A stretch of DNA of 40,227 nt from Clostridiaceae bacterium (GCA_012840395.1 DULL01000048.1:1-40227); one strand, 5' to 3'. Positions 1 to 10,014 are shown, numbered from the stretch's first letter. Made by a program: numbers and translations. The notes: generated by a model from the letters alone, not told the origin.

Positions 1-65
1 CCATTTTGAATATTGGCAAAAGGACTTGGGCTTCCCAGTTCCTTAAGTCAGTGAGGGATGCTTAA
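1..65 (+). other. Possible 3' end of an upstream gene, unassigned
   Basis: One forward frame is open from the window edge to a TAA at 63-65 and would encode about 20 residues ending in SVRDA. I do not recognise the peptide. In many Firmicutes recF lies directly upstream of remB, but this peptide is too short to test that. The minus strand is also open here, so even the coding strand is uncertain. The stretch 66-206 contains no gene I can support; it is AT-rich and probably carries the remB promoter. Confidence 0.2.
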
Positions 66-220
66 AGTAGCAGGTAAACAGGAGATTACTTTTATTTTTA
101 AAACCCATAGTATCTTGACGCTATCATGAAATAATAAATATTTGCGAAGTATTGGATGATAATATAAAATATAGAAAGATAATATGAAAAATTAGTAATT
201 TTTGATGGAGGTAGATTGAA

Positions 221-541
221 TTGTTTCTTCATATAGGTGGAGATGTTGTAATTCCAAGTAAAAGCATTATTGCTATGTTTGATATAGATACAACAACAAT
301 TTCAAAAGATACAAAGGAATTTTTAAAAATTTCTGAAGAAGAAGGATTTGTTGAAGCTATTTCTGATGGAGATTTACCAAAAACATTTATTATTACAGAA
401 ACTGATAAAAAAAGTAAAATATATTTGTCACCAATATCTTCTGTAACACTATATAAGAGAGCAGGATATATAAGCAAACTTGAAAAGGAATATAAAAAAG
501 AAAAAAATAGTAAAATTAGTGACTTCACTCTTATTGAGTAA
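221..541 (+). CDS. remB: RemB-like extracellular matrix regulator (DUF370)
   Basis: A 106-residue protein beginning MFLHIGGDVVIPSKSIIAMF, the characteristic opening of the RemB/YaaB (DUF370) family. A second conserved stretch, SSVTLYKRAGY, lies near residues 72-83. In Bacillus the Rem proteins act on matrix and osmoprotection genes; here that role is inferred from family only. The start is a TTG at 221 with GGAGG at 207-211, nine bases upstream; no better start exists. It sits 39 bases before gyrB in the same direction, the usual remB-gyrB order near the origin. The C-terminus is rich in lysine and glutamate. Confidence 0.85.
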   Translation: MFLHIGGDVVIPSKSIIAMFDIDTTTISKDTKEFLKISEEEGFVEAISDGDLPKTFIITETDKKSKIYLSPISSVTLYKRAGYISKLEKEYKKEKNSKISDFTLIE

Positions 542-556
542 AAAGCCGACTATTAG

Positions 557-2497
<1,941 letters not shown>

Positions 2498-2621
2498 GAT
2501 GATAATAGTAAATTGAGGTGATTATTACACAAAGTTAATAAAAGTATATAAAATAGTTTTTAGCCTTGTTTTTTTTTAAAATATTAACTCTTGCTTGTGT
2601 GGGTACTTAACATATGAAGTT

Positions 2622-2891
2622 TTAAATTTTTCCTAATAATAAAAGAATTCCAAATAATATAAATATTAATCCTGATATGTTTTGAATATAAGTTTGTGGT
2701 ATATATTTATTTAGTAATGAGCCTGCTAAAACACCGATTAAAGACGATAGTACCAGTGCGCAGGATGATGCTATAAAAGTACACCATATTGATTTTGATT
2801 TAGAAGCAAGCAGCATAATTGATAGTTGTGTTTTATCTCCTAATTCTGCCAATAAAACCAGTATAAATGTTAATATAATTGTTTTCCACAT
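2622..2891 (-). CDS. Half-size UPF0016/GDT1 family membrane protein
   Basis: An 89-residue membrane protein read from ATG at 2891. It carries the family signature ELGDKTQ near residues 15-21, between hydrophobic helices, and has about three predicted membrane segments. UPF0016 (Gdt1/TMEM165, bacterial Mnx) proteins are cation transporters linked to manganese or calcium; substrate here is inferred only. Most members contain two copies of this unit, whereas this gene has one, so it would have to dimerise or pair with a second protein. In-frame TTG codons at 2915 and 2897 are alternative starts; the TTG at 2897 has a GGCGG six bases upstream. It points away from its downstream neighbour. Confidence 0.75.
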   Translation of the reverse strand: MWKTIILTFILVLLAELGDKTQLSIMLLASKSKSIWCTFIASSCALVLSSLIGVLAGSLLNKYIPQTYIQNISGLIFILFGILLLLGKI

Positions 2892-2987
2892 ATGCAAAAA
2901 TAACCGCCAATTCAAAATTTATTATGATATTGTATGGTAAATTATATTCTTTCTATTGATAAATATTCTTTTTGTATAGCAAAGAAA

Positions 2988-3003
2988 TGTTTCATGTGAA
3001 ACA
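2988..3003. promoter_or_regulatory. parS-like Spo0J/ParB site (variant)
   Basis: The 16-mer TGTTTCATGTGAAACA differs from the canonical TGTTTCACGTGAAACA at one central base, which breaks perfect symmetry. Two canonical copies occur at 5534-5549 and 7423-7438 beside the spo0J gene, so it is probably a genuine member of the origin-proximal parS set. Spo0J would load here as a CTP-dependent clamp and recruit SMC. Confidence 0.75.
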
Positions 3004-3025
3004 TATTTAATAATTTTTAATAAGA

Positions 3026-3097
3026 AAGAGGTAGAAGGACACTCCGTAACGAAAAAGAAATTCTTTTTGCCCGGAAAGGAATGTCCCTCTACCTTTT
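3026..3097 (+). ncRNA. Long two-tier hairpin, possible small RNA, leader or terminator
   Basis: The arms at 3026-3045 and 3078-3097 pair over 20 positions with two mismatches and one G-T pair. An inner stem pairs 52-59 with 61-68 (counting from 3000). The right arm runs into a T-rich stretch (TTTTATTTAA), as in an intrinsic terminator. No gene reads into it from the left, because the neighbouring gene is divergent. That leaves a short independent transcript, a leader element for the DUF1538 operon starting 256 bases downstream, or a hairpin-forming repeat. It matches no RNA family I can name. Confidence 0.4.
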
Positions 3098-3352
3098 ATT
3101 TAATAATGCATATTCCTTTAAAAATTTGCTCAAAGAAAAATTAACTAAAATAAAAAAACAGGAATTTGAAGTGTTTTTTTATATATTTATATGTTAGAAT
3201 ATAAAAGACAATTTAAGAAGTGAAATTGTTATTGTAAAATTACTAATTTTTTAATTCTTTCTGATTTTTTTAGTTAATTATTTTCAAAAAATAGATTAAA
3301 AATTTACTCTAAGTTTTTTCAAAAAAATATATACAAATGGGGGCGATAGTTA

Positions 3353-4849
3353 TTGAATTTATTGCTAGACAAGTTTAAAGAAGTATCATTTTCGGTGCTG
3401 CCTATTAGTATACTGGTAATTATCTTAAGATTTACACTTGTTCCTCTAGAAGCAGATATGTTTGCAAGATTTATTATAGGAAGTGTATTAGTAATAATAG
3501 GATTAGGTATTTTTCTTTTTGGTGTAGATATAGGAATTATCTCAATAGGAAACACAATGGGAGAAACTGCAGCAAAAAGCAACAGAATTTCTATTGTTGC
3601 GTTTCTTGGATTTTTTCTGGGCTTCTTAGTAACTGTTGCTGAGCCTGACTTACAGATATTAGCAAATCAAGTAAATGAAGCTTCTGGTAATAAAATATCT
3701 TCTTTATTAATACTGATTGTAGTTGCTATTGGTGTAGGAATTATGCTTGCATTAGGATTACTGAGAATATTATATGAAAAACCACTTAATATATCTTTCA
3801 CTTTATTCTATCTTATAATATTTTTACTTGGTTTCTTTGTGTCAGAAGAGTTTTTGGCTATATCTGTAGATGCTTCCGGTGCGACTACCGGTGCTATGAC
3901 CACGCCATTTATATTAGCGCTGGGTTTGGGTGTATCTCAGTTAAAAGGTGGAAAAACTTCTGAAGAAGACAGTTTTGGTTTGGTAGGTATGTCTTCTGTT
4001 GGACCAATTTTAGCCATAATGATAATGAGCATTTTAGCAGGTGCTACAAATATACAAGGAGAAGCTGAAATATTTACACCCCATACTGGTATAATTGGAC
4101 CTTATTTGTCTGAGTTTCCCATAATTATGAAGGAAATATTGCTTACATTATCGCCAGTAACTTTATTATTTTTAATATTTAATAAATTTAAGTTTAAGCT
4201 TAATACTAAAAATAGAAATAAAATTTTAAAAGGTCTATTATATAGTTACATTGGACTTGTACTCTTTTTAGTTGGCGTTAATGCGGGTTTTATGGAAGTT
4301 GGAAGAATAGTAGGAGCTGGTATTGCCTCCTTGGAACAAAAATGGGCTCTTCCTTTTATCGGATTTTTATTGGGAATGATGGTGGTTCTTGCAGAACCTG
4401 CTGTATATGTATTAACTGAACAAGTTGAAGAGGTTACCGCAGGCCATATACCTAGAAAAATTATATTAGCAGCGCTGTCAGTGGGAATTGCTTTTGCAGT
4501 ATCTATGTCTATGTTAAGGATAATGATACCTGAATTGAAGCTTTGGCACTTTTTATTGCCAGGATTTGCAATTGCTGCTTTTTTAAGCTATAAAGTACCG
4601 CCCATTTTTGTTGGAATAGCATATGATGCGGGCGGAGTTGCATCTGGACCTATGACAGCCACATTTGTGCTTGCATTTGCCCAGGGAGCTGCGCAAGAAA
4701 TTGAAACAGCTAATGTTTTGGTAGACGGATTTGGTGTGATTGCTATGGTTGCCATGATGCCGTTGGTTACTTTACAAGTACTTGGGCTACTCTATAAATT
4801 GAAGGCTAAAAAGGAGGATGTTGATATAAATGCAGTCGTCGAACAATAA
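3353..4849 (+). CDS. DUF1538 family membrane protein, two repeats
   Basis: A 498-residue polytopic membrane protein with about twelve hydrophobic segments, built from two homologous halves. The first half has AEPDLQILANQV near residue 95 and SGATTGAMTTPFIL near 174. The second has AEPAVYVLTEQV near 346 and GGVASGPMTATFVL near 425. The glycine-rich G-A/P-M-T-T/A motifs inside helices suggest a substrate-binding crossover like that of inverted-repeat transporters. The substrate is unknown. The start is TTG at 3353 behind GGGGGC. Its last 20 bases overlap the following PII-like gene, which suggests translational coupling and a working partnership. Transport function is inference from fold features and context. 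Confidence 0.85.
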   Translation: MNLLLDKFKEVSFSVLPISILVIILRFTLVPLEADMFARFIIGSVLVIIGLGIFLFGVDIGIISIGNTMGETAAKSNRISIVAFLGFFLGFLVTVAEPDLQILANQVNEASGNKISSLLILIVVAIGVGIMLALGLLRILYEKPLNISFTLFYLIIFLLGFFVSEEFLAISVDASGATTGAMTTPFILALGLGVSQLKGGKTSEEDSFGLVGMSSVGPILAIMIMSILAGATNIQGEAEIFTPHTGIIGPYLSEFPIIMKEILLTLSPVTLLFLIFNKFKFKLNTKNRNKILKGLLYSYIGLVLFLVGVNAGFMEVGRIVGAGIASLEQKWALPFIGFLLGMMVVLAEPAVYVLTEQVEEVTAGHIPRKIILAALSVGIAFAVSMSMLRIMIPELKLWHFLLPGFAIAAFLSYKVPPIFVGIAYDAGGVASGPMTATFVLAFAQGAAQEIETANVLVDGFGVIAMVAMMPLVTLQVLGLLYKLKAKKEDVDINAVVEQ

Positions 4850-5507
4850 TGACTACTTACTATTTTGTGTAATAGTCAATTATGGAAAAGGTAGTAAAAT
4901 TCTAAAATTTTCCAGACAACTGGGAGTAACAGGAGGTACATTATTTCTTGGTAAAGGAACTGTAAAAAGTAGTTTGCTTGATATTTTAGGTATTAATGAA
5001 ATTAGGAAAGAAATTCTTATAATGGCTATAAAGGAAGAAATGGATGGATATCTACATAAAGAGTTAACCAGAGCCTTTAATCTGGATAAACCTAACCATG
5101 GGATTGCTTTTTCTATGCCAATAAGAAAAATATATGGAAGTCATAAGGCTGAAAATGTAGATAAACATAATGTTGGAGGAAGTGAAAATATGGATACGAC
5201 TAAGTATGAAGCAATATTTACTATTGTTGACAAAGGATTAGCTGATAATGTTGTTGAGGCTGCTACCAGCGTAGGCTCTACTGGTGGTACAGTTATTCAT
5301 GGAAGAGGTGCAGGTGCTCACGAAAAAGCCAAACTCTTTAATATAGAAATTGAACCGGAAAAAGATATAGTATTAATACTATCAGAGGCTGAAAAAACGG
5401 ATATTATAATAAATGCAATAAGAGAAAAATTAAATATAGATAAACCAGGTGCTGGTATATTATTTGTAATGGATGTTAATAGAGCAACTGGCATATTCAA
5501 GGGATAA
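4830..5507 (+). CDS. Tandem-duplicated PII-like nucleotide-sensing regulator
   Basis: A 225-residue protein made of two PII-like (GlnB-fold) halves, about residues 1-105 and 120-225. The halves align: GGTLFLGKGTV with GGTVIHGRGAG, and NLDKPNHGIAFSMPI with NIDKPGAGILFVMDV. The second half keeps more of the classical core, including the glycine-rich B-loop-like region, but the T-loop is short and has no tyrosine like Tyr51 of GlnB. PII proteins sense ATP, ADP and 2-oxoglutarate and regulate transporters and enzymes. The 20-base overlap with the DUF1538 gene suggests it controls that membrane protein. SD AAGGAGG lies at 4811-4817. Confidence 0.8.
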   Translation: MQSSNNNDYLLFCVIVNYGKGSKILKFSRQLGVTGGTLFLGKGTVKSSLLDILGINEIRKEILIMAIKEEMDGYLHKELTRAFNLDKPNHGIAFSMPIRKIYGSHKAENVDKHNVGGSENMDTTKYEAIFTIVDKGLADNVVEAATSVGSTGGTVIHGRGAGAHEKAKLFNIEIEPEKDIVLILSEAEKTDIIINAIREKLNIDKPGAGILFVMDVNRATGIFKG

Positions 5508-5517
5508 AAGCTTATAA

Positions 5518-5565
5518 AATACTCTTCAACAAATGTTTCACGTGAAACATTTGTTGAAGAGTATT
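5518..5565. promoter_or_regulatory. parS site within a 48-bp perfect palindrome
   Basis: A canonical parS, TGTTTCACGTGAAACA, occupies 5534-5549. The symmetry continues without a mismatch for 16 more bases on each side, giving a 48-bp perfect palindrome centred between 5541 and 5542. It lies 10 bases after the PII-like gene and upstream of the soj promoter. Spo0J should bind the core. The outer arms (AATACTCTTCAACAAA and its complement) go beyond what parS needs. No T-tract follows, so it is not a typical terminator. Confidence 0.9.
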
Positions 5566-5595
5566 AAGAATATTATGTAATATTTAGTATTTTTG

Positions 5596-5604
5596 TGCTA
5601 TAAT
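5596..5604 (+). promoter_or_regulatory. Extended -10 promoter for soj-spo0J
   Basis: TGCTATAAT matches the extended -10 consensus TGnTATAAT exactly. The -35 region 17 bases upstream is poor, as is common with extended -10 promoters. Transcription would begin near 5611, about 73 bases before soj. The parS palindrome lies 30 bases upstream, so Spo0J spreading could affect this promoter. Confidence 0.55.
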
Positions 5605-5683
5605 GTGCATAAGATAAATTTAATTTTACTTATGTTTTTTATTTTTTTGTTATATAACCAGAAATTAGTTAGGGAGTGGGGTC

Positions 5684-6457
5684 ATGGCTAAGGTAATAGC
5701 AGTAGCAAATCAAAAGGGTGGTGTTGGAAAAACAACTACCGCTGTTAATTTAAGCTCTTGTCTTGCATACAAGGGTAAGAAAGTGCTGTTATTAGACATA
5801 GACCCACAAGGAAATAGTACCAGTGGATTAGGTATTGATAAAAACAGCATAAAAAAGTCTATATATGATGTATTGATAAATGATGAAAATATAGAGAACA
5901 TAATAATTGATACTAAAATAGATAATCTAAAAATTTGTCCTTCCAATATTCAGCTTGCCGGAGCGGAAGTAGAATTAGTGACTGTTATCTCAAGAGAGAC
6001 AAGAATGAAAATGGCTTTATCCGATATAAGAAAAAAATTTGATTTTATAATTATTGATTGTCCACCTTCTTTAGGGCTTTTAACAATTAATTCTCTTACT
6101 GCTTCAGATACTATTTTAGTTCCTATACAATGTGAATATTATGCGCTTGAGGGATTAAGCCAGCTTATGAACACTGTTAAATTGGTTCAAAAACATCTCA
6201 ATCCTCAATTAGATGTAGAAGGAGTCGTACTTACAATGTTTGATGCCCGGACAAACCTGTCAATCCAAGTTGTTGAAGAAGTAAAGAAATATTTTAAAAA
6301 CAAAGTATACAGGACTATTATCCCAAGAAATGTAAGACTAAGTGAGGCTCCAAGTTATGGTCTACCTATTATTTTATATGACAGCAAATCAAAAGGAGCT
6401 GAAGCATATCTTGACCTGGCGCAGGAAGTAATAGAATCATCAGAGGAGGATTTATAA
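5684..6457 (+). CDS. soj: Chromosome partitioning ATPase Soj (ParA)
   Basis: A 257-residue ParA/MinD-type ATPase. The deviant Walker A motif KGGVGKTTT lies at residues 10-18, with DIDPQGNSTSGLG near 39-51 and DCPPSLGLLT near 126-135. These are the hallmark motifs of chromosomal Soj. ATP-bound dimers bind DNA nonspecifically, and Spo0J stimulates hydrolysis. In Bacillus, Soj also controls DnaA activity. It ends in TAA directly abutting the ATG of spo0J, so the two are cotranscribed. There is no long N-terminal extension of the kind seen in plasmid ParA. Confidence 0.95.
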   Translation: MAKVIAVANQKGGVGKTTTAVNLSSCLAYKGKKVLLLDIDPQGNSTSGLGIDKNSIKKSIYDVLINDENIENIIIDTKIDNLKICPSNIQLAGAEVELVTVISRETRMKMALSDIRKKFDFIIIDCPPSLGLLTINSLTASDTILVPIQCEYYALEGLSQLMNTVKLVQKHLNPQLDVEGVVLTMFDARTNLSIQVVEEVKKYFKNKVYRTIIPRNVRLSEAPSYGLPIILYDSKSKGAEAYLDLAQEVIESSEEDL

Positions 6458-7315
6458 ATGGCTAAAAGAGCACTTGGAAAAGGTCTAGGGGCATTGATTC
6501 CGCAAAATAATGAAGCATCTAACGGTATTATAGAATTAAAGCTGGCTGATATAGAACCAAATATGGATCAGCCCAGAAAAGCCTTTGATGATGAAAAACT
6601 ATTAAAATTGGCGGATTCTATAAAAGAGCATGGTGTTGTGCAACCTATAATTGTAAAAAAAGATGGCAATGTATACCGGATTGTTGCTGGAGAAAGAAGA
6701 TGGAGAGCAGCAAGAATAGCAAAAATTGAAACCATTCCGGCAATAGTGAAAGATTTAACTGAAAAACAGCTAATGGAGATTGCCTTAATTGAAAATCTAC
6801 AAAGGGAAGACTTAAATCCCATAGAAGAAGCAGAAGCATATGAGAAATTAATAAAAGAGCACAACATGACCCAGGAAGAAATATCAAGACTTGTAGGAAA
6901 AAGTAGGCCGGCAATTGCCAACTCATTAAGATTATTAAATCTTAATGAAAAAATCAAAGAAACTCTTATAAAAGGGGATATTACAGAAGGACATGCCAGG
7001 GCTTTGTTATCTTTAGACAATCAACAAAGTCAATTAAAGGTCTTGGATGAAATTATTAAAAACAAACTAAGTGTCAGAGACACAGAGAAATTAGTAAAAA
7101 AGCTAAGTTCCGTCAAAACTTCGCCAAGGAAAAGTAAACAGCTTAGTCCTGAATTTGAAAGGATAGAAGAAAATTTAAGAAATATACTCGGAACAAAAGT
7201 TAAGCTATTTCATCAGGCTAAGAAAGGAAAAATAATGATTGAATATTATTCAAATGAAGAATTAGACAGAATTGTAGATTTATTGAATTCACTCCCAAAA
7301 AAGACGACCCTCTAA
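6458..7315 (+). CDS. spo0J: Chromosome partitioning protein Spo0J (ParB)
   Basis: A 285-residue ParB family CTPase and parS-binding protein. The N-terminal ParB/Srx domain spans about residues 27-115 and includes GERRWRAA near 76-83 and ENLQREDLNPIEEA near 109-122. A helix-turn-helix follows with TQEEISRLVGKSRPAIANSL near 135-155. The C-terminal dimerisation region is lysine-rich. The opening MAKRALGKGLGALIP contains the short arginine/lysine-rich segment through which Spo0J stimulates Soj. The SD GAGGAGG lies inside the end of soj. At least two perfect parS sites flank the operon. Confidence 0.95.
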   Translation: MAKRALGKGLGALIPQNNEASNGIIELKLADIEPNMDQPRKAFDDEKLLKLADSIKEHGVVQPIIVKKDGNVYRIVAGERRWRAARIAKIETIPAIVKDLTEKQLMEIALIENLQREDLNPIEEAEAYEKLIKEHNMTQEEISRLVGKSRPAIANSLRLLNLNEKIKETLIKGDITEGHARALLSLDNQQSQLKVLDEIIKNKLSVRDTEKLVKKLSSVKTSPRKSKQLSPEFERIEENLRNILGTKVKLFHQAKKGKIMIEYYSNEELDRIVDLLNSLPKKTTL

Positions 7316-7422
7316 AATGAGTTATAACGGTTTATTTTAATACAAGCAATACAATATGTATATATAAAGTAAAAATGGCTCCTAATCGAAAATAAAAGCT
7401 TTAAATTGCAACAGTAATTTTT

Positions 7423-7438
7423 TGTTTCACGTGAAACA
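7423..7438. promoter_or_regulatory. Canonical parS site downstream of spo0J
   Basis: A perfect TGTTTCACGTGAAACA. Symmetry extends to 7419-7442, giving a 24-bp palindrome. It lies 26 bases before the ATG of the DUF4446 gene, so bound Spo0J could influence expression of that gene. Confidence 0.9.
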
Positions 7439-7463
7439 AAAATCAATCTTGGGGAGAATAATC

Positions 7464-7991
7464 ATGGTAGGAATTGAAGGACTATTTAATTTACCATCAG
7501 AGTTAATAGCAGTTTTAACCATACTGAATTTAATTTTTATAATTCTAATATTCTTTTACGCGTTGCATTGCAGTTCTAAAATAAAAAGGTTAAGAAATAA
7601 ATATAATAAACTTGTTTATGGTGTAAGCGAGGGAAATATTGAAGATATATTAATAGAATGTATTGATAGAATGAATAAGGTTGAAATGAGAAACAGGGAA
7701 TTAGAAATCAAATTAAATAATATGGAGCACAGCATTATTAGCTGCATACAAAAAGTAGGGATAGTACGGTTTAATGCCTTTGAAGATACGGGAAGTGATC
7801 TGAGTTATTCAATTGCATTACTTAATGAAAACGACGATGGAGTGGTTATTAGTAGTATATATTCAAGAGAAAGCTCGTATACCTATGCAAAACCGGTTAT
7901 ATCCGGTAATTCGAAATATCCTTTATCTGCAGAAGAGATAAAGGCGATTGATATTGCAAAGAAAAACGGTAGATCATTTTTTCATGCTTAA
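7464..7991 (+). CDS. DUF4446 family membrane-anchored protein
   Basis: A 175-residue protein with one N-terminal membrane helix at about residues 13-35, a predicted coiled coil near 38-90, and a C-terminal domain with VGIVRFNAFEDTGSDLSYSI, the DUF4446 signature. The family commonly lies next to spo0J in Firmicutes; its function is unknown. I start at ATG 7464, which has GGGGAG at 7451-7456. A longer frame from TTG at 7422 would place the parS site inside the coding region and lacks an SD. The protein should face the cytoplasm from the membrane. Confidence 0.8.
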   Translation: MVGIEGLFNLPSELIAVLTILNLIFIILIFFYALHCSSKIKRLRNKYNKLVYGVSEGNIEDILIECIDRMNKVEMRNRELEIKLNNMEHSIISCIQKVGIVRFNAFEDTGSDLSYSIALLNENDDGVVISSIYSRESSYTYAKPVISGNSKYPLSAEEIKAIDIAKKNGRSFFHA

Positions 7992-8149
7992 AAATTATAG
8001 TTGTGTATAAGAATAAGGAAATTTTTCTGCATCAAAAACTTAATATTAAAATATTAGAAATTAAAATTAATATATATTTACTTATTTATATAGACGATTT
8101 GATATAAATTCTATTAAATTTAGATAATTTTTAAAGGAGCAAGCTGGAT

Positions 8150-8593
8150 ATGGATGAAGTTGATGTTAGAATATTAAAAATATTAATAAATAACGGAAGA
8201 CAGACAGTGTCAGAAATTAGCAGTCAGGTAAATTTGTCTATTCCAGCTGTCAGCGAAAGGATAAGAAAGCTTGAAAAATCAGGTATTATAGATAAATATA
8301 TTGCGGTCTTAAACCCAAAGAAATTAAAAAAAGACATCACCGCAGTAATGTTTGTAGGCATTGAAAGAGTCAAACCAGTTACCGAGTTTTTAAATTTGGT
8401 AAATAACACTGATGACATCCTTGAATGTCATTATATTGCAGGTGATTATGATTATTTATTGAAAATTACTACAGAGAATACATCTACATTAGAAAAAATT
8501 TTAAATAGTATTAAATCTGTTAAAGGGGTACAAAAAACAAAGACTGTATTTGTTCTTTCCACTACAAAAGATAATAAATCGGTTAACCCATAA
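8150..8593 (+). CDS. Lrp/AsnC family transcriptional regulator
   Basis: A 147-residue regulator. The N-terminal winged helix-turn-helix begins MDEVDVRILKILINNGRQTV and includes SIPAVSERIRKLEKSGII near 35-53. The C-terminal RAM/ligand-binding domain (about residues 65-140) contains ILECHYIAGDYDYLLKI, the conserved family core. Lrp/AsnC proteins form octamers and respond to amino acids; the ligand here cannot be read from sequence. The SD AAAGGAG precedes the ATG. It lies 242 bases before the transhydrogenase operon in the same direction, so it may regulate that operon, but I saw no clear operator. Confidence 0.88.
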   Translation: MDEVDVRILKILINNGRQTVSEISSQVNLSIPAVSERIRKLEKSGIIDKYIAVLNPKKLKKDITAVMFVGIERVKPVTEFLNLVNNTDDILECHYIAGDYDYLLKITTENTSTLEKILNSIKSVKGVQKTKTVFVLSTTKDNKSVNP

Positions 8594-8712
8594 AACTTAC
8601 CTCTATTAAACAAAAAAAATTTAAGTTACGAATTAAATTTTATCAGTCATAAAATAAAAAATTAGCCAAAAGATATCAATAGTTAAGATTTTTTTAATTA
8701 TTAGTCAAAGGA

Positions 8713-8742
8713 TTTACTTATTTTCCCACTCTCTTCTATAAT
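8713..8742 (+). promoter_or_regulatory. Candidate promoter of the transhydrogenase operon
   Basis: TTTACT at 8713-8718 and TATAAT at 8737-8742 are separated by 18 bases. The -10 is perfect and the -35 matches four of six positions. Transcription would start near 8749, leaving a leader of about 87 bases before pntAA. No riboswitch-like structure was evident in that leader. Confidence 0.4.
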
Positions 8743-8835
8743 TAAATTGTTCATAAGTATTCTCAAATAATAAAATTTCTTAAACAATTAAAGTCTTATT
8801 AATATTTCCTGTGAAAAAAGGAGGCTTATTTTGCT

Positions 8836-10014
8836 ATGAAATTAAAAGGCTTAACAATTGGTATACCAAAGGAGATTATGAAAGGTGAAAGACGTGTTTC
8901 AGCAACTCCTGAGACTACTGCCAAAATGATAAAAGAAGGAGCTGTAGTGCTAGTGGAAAAAGGAGCAGGAGAAGGCTCATTTTTCCATGACGAAGAGTAT
9001 ACTGCTAAAGGCTGTAAAATTATCGAAGATGTTTCTGAGTTGTACAGTAAATCTGATGTTATTCTTAAAGTCAAGGAACCCATATTTAATAGCCAAAAGG
9101 GATTACATGAAGCGGATATGATGAAAAAAGGACAATTACTGATTACTTTTCTTCACCCCGCTTCACCAGGCAACCACGATATGGTTAGAAAACTTGCTGA
9201 TAACGGCCTGATTTCACTGACACTTGACGGTATTCCCAGAATTTCCCGTGCGCAATCAATGGATGCTCTTACATCAATGAGTACTGTTGCCGGCTATAAG
9301 AGTGTAATTATGGCAGCAGATAAATTACCTATATTTATGCCAATGATAGGTACAGCAATTGGAATGATAATGCCGGCATCTGTTTTAGTAGTTGGCACGG
9401 GGGTAGCCGGTCTTCAGGCAATAGCAACTGCCAAAAGATTAGGAGCTGTGGTTTATGCTGTTGATATACGTCCTGATGCTTGTGAACAAGCAAGAAGCCT
9501 GGGTGCAAAAGTAATAGAAACAGGAATACCTGAAAAAGAAGCAATAGGGACAGGAGGATATGCGAAACACCTAACAGATAAATGGCTGTTTAAAGAGAGG
9601 GAAGTACTTAAAGAAGTAGTGCCAAAGGTGGATATTATTATACTATCAGCTCTGGTTCCAGGAAGAGTTGCTCCAGTTTTGATAATGGAAGATATGGTCA
9701 AATGTATGAAAAAAGGTTCTGTAATAGTGGATATAGCTATTGATCAGGGAGGAAATTGTGAGATTACAAGCCCTGGAGAAGTAATAGAGAAATATGGGAT
9801 TACCATTGATGGAACAAAAAATATACCTGGAATGCTTCCAACAAGCTCTACATGGATGTTTGCAAATAATATATATAATTTCTTAACTTATGTTGTTTCT
9901 GATGGAAGGATAAATATTAACAAAAATGATGAAATAATATCATCAACTCTGGTAACTTATGAAAACAAAATAGTTCACGCAGGCGCTCTGGAATCCATTA
10001 ATCAAGGAGGATAA
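8836..10014 (+). CDS. pntAA: NAD(P) transhydrogenase subunit alpha part 1
   Basis: A 392-residue domain I (NAD(H)-binding) subunit of the Re/Si-specific proton-translocating transhydrogenase. It opens with the conserved IGIPKEIMKGERRVSATPET. RAQSMDALTSMSTVAGYKS near residues 138-156 and VVGTGVAGLQAIATAKRLGA near 183-202 form the family core and Rossmann fold. The enzyme transfers hydride between NADH and NADP+ coupled to proton movement. The SD GGAGG is at 8820-8824. It is the first gene of a three-gene operon in which the alpha subunit is split, as in many Gram-positive and photosynthetic bacteria. Confidence 0.95.
   Translation: MKLKGLTIGIPKEIMKGERRVSATPETTAKMIKEGAVVLVEKGAGEGSFFHDEEYTAKGCKIIEDVSELYSKSDVILKVKEPIFNSQKGLHEADMMKKGQLLITFLHPASPGNHDMVRKLADNGLISLTLDGIPRISRAQSMDALTSMSTVAGYKSVIMAADKLPIFMPMIGTAIGMIMPASVLVVGTGVAGLQAIATAKRLGAVVYAVDIRPDACEQARSLGAKVIETGIPEKEAIGTGGYAKHLTDKWLFKEREVLKEVVPKVDIIILSALVPGRVAPVLIMEDMVKCMKKGSVIVDIAIDQGGNCEITSPGEVIEKYGITIDGTKNIPGMLPTSSTWMFANNIYNFLTYVVSDGRININKNDEIISSTLVTYENKIVHAGALESINQGG

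Larger units (their letters stand above)
2892..3352. other. Intergenic region with parS variant and large hairpin
   Basis: This 461-base gap between divergent genes holds no gene I can support. It contains a parS-like site at 2988-3003 and a long two-tier hairpin at 3026-3097, both listed separately. The rest is AT-rich, with poly-T and poly-A runs. It must also hold the promoters for the UPF0016 gene and the DUF1538 gene, but I could not identify a convincing -35/-10 pair. Confidence 0.6.

Noticed and set aside
6568..7020. 150-codon antisense frame opposite spo0J
   Set aside because: Shadow of a conserved gene; no SD and no recognisable domain.
7422..7463. TTG start for the DUF4446 gene inside parS
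   Set aside because: No SD precedes it and the segment is the parS palindrome; ATG 7464 has GGGGAG.
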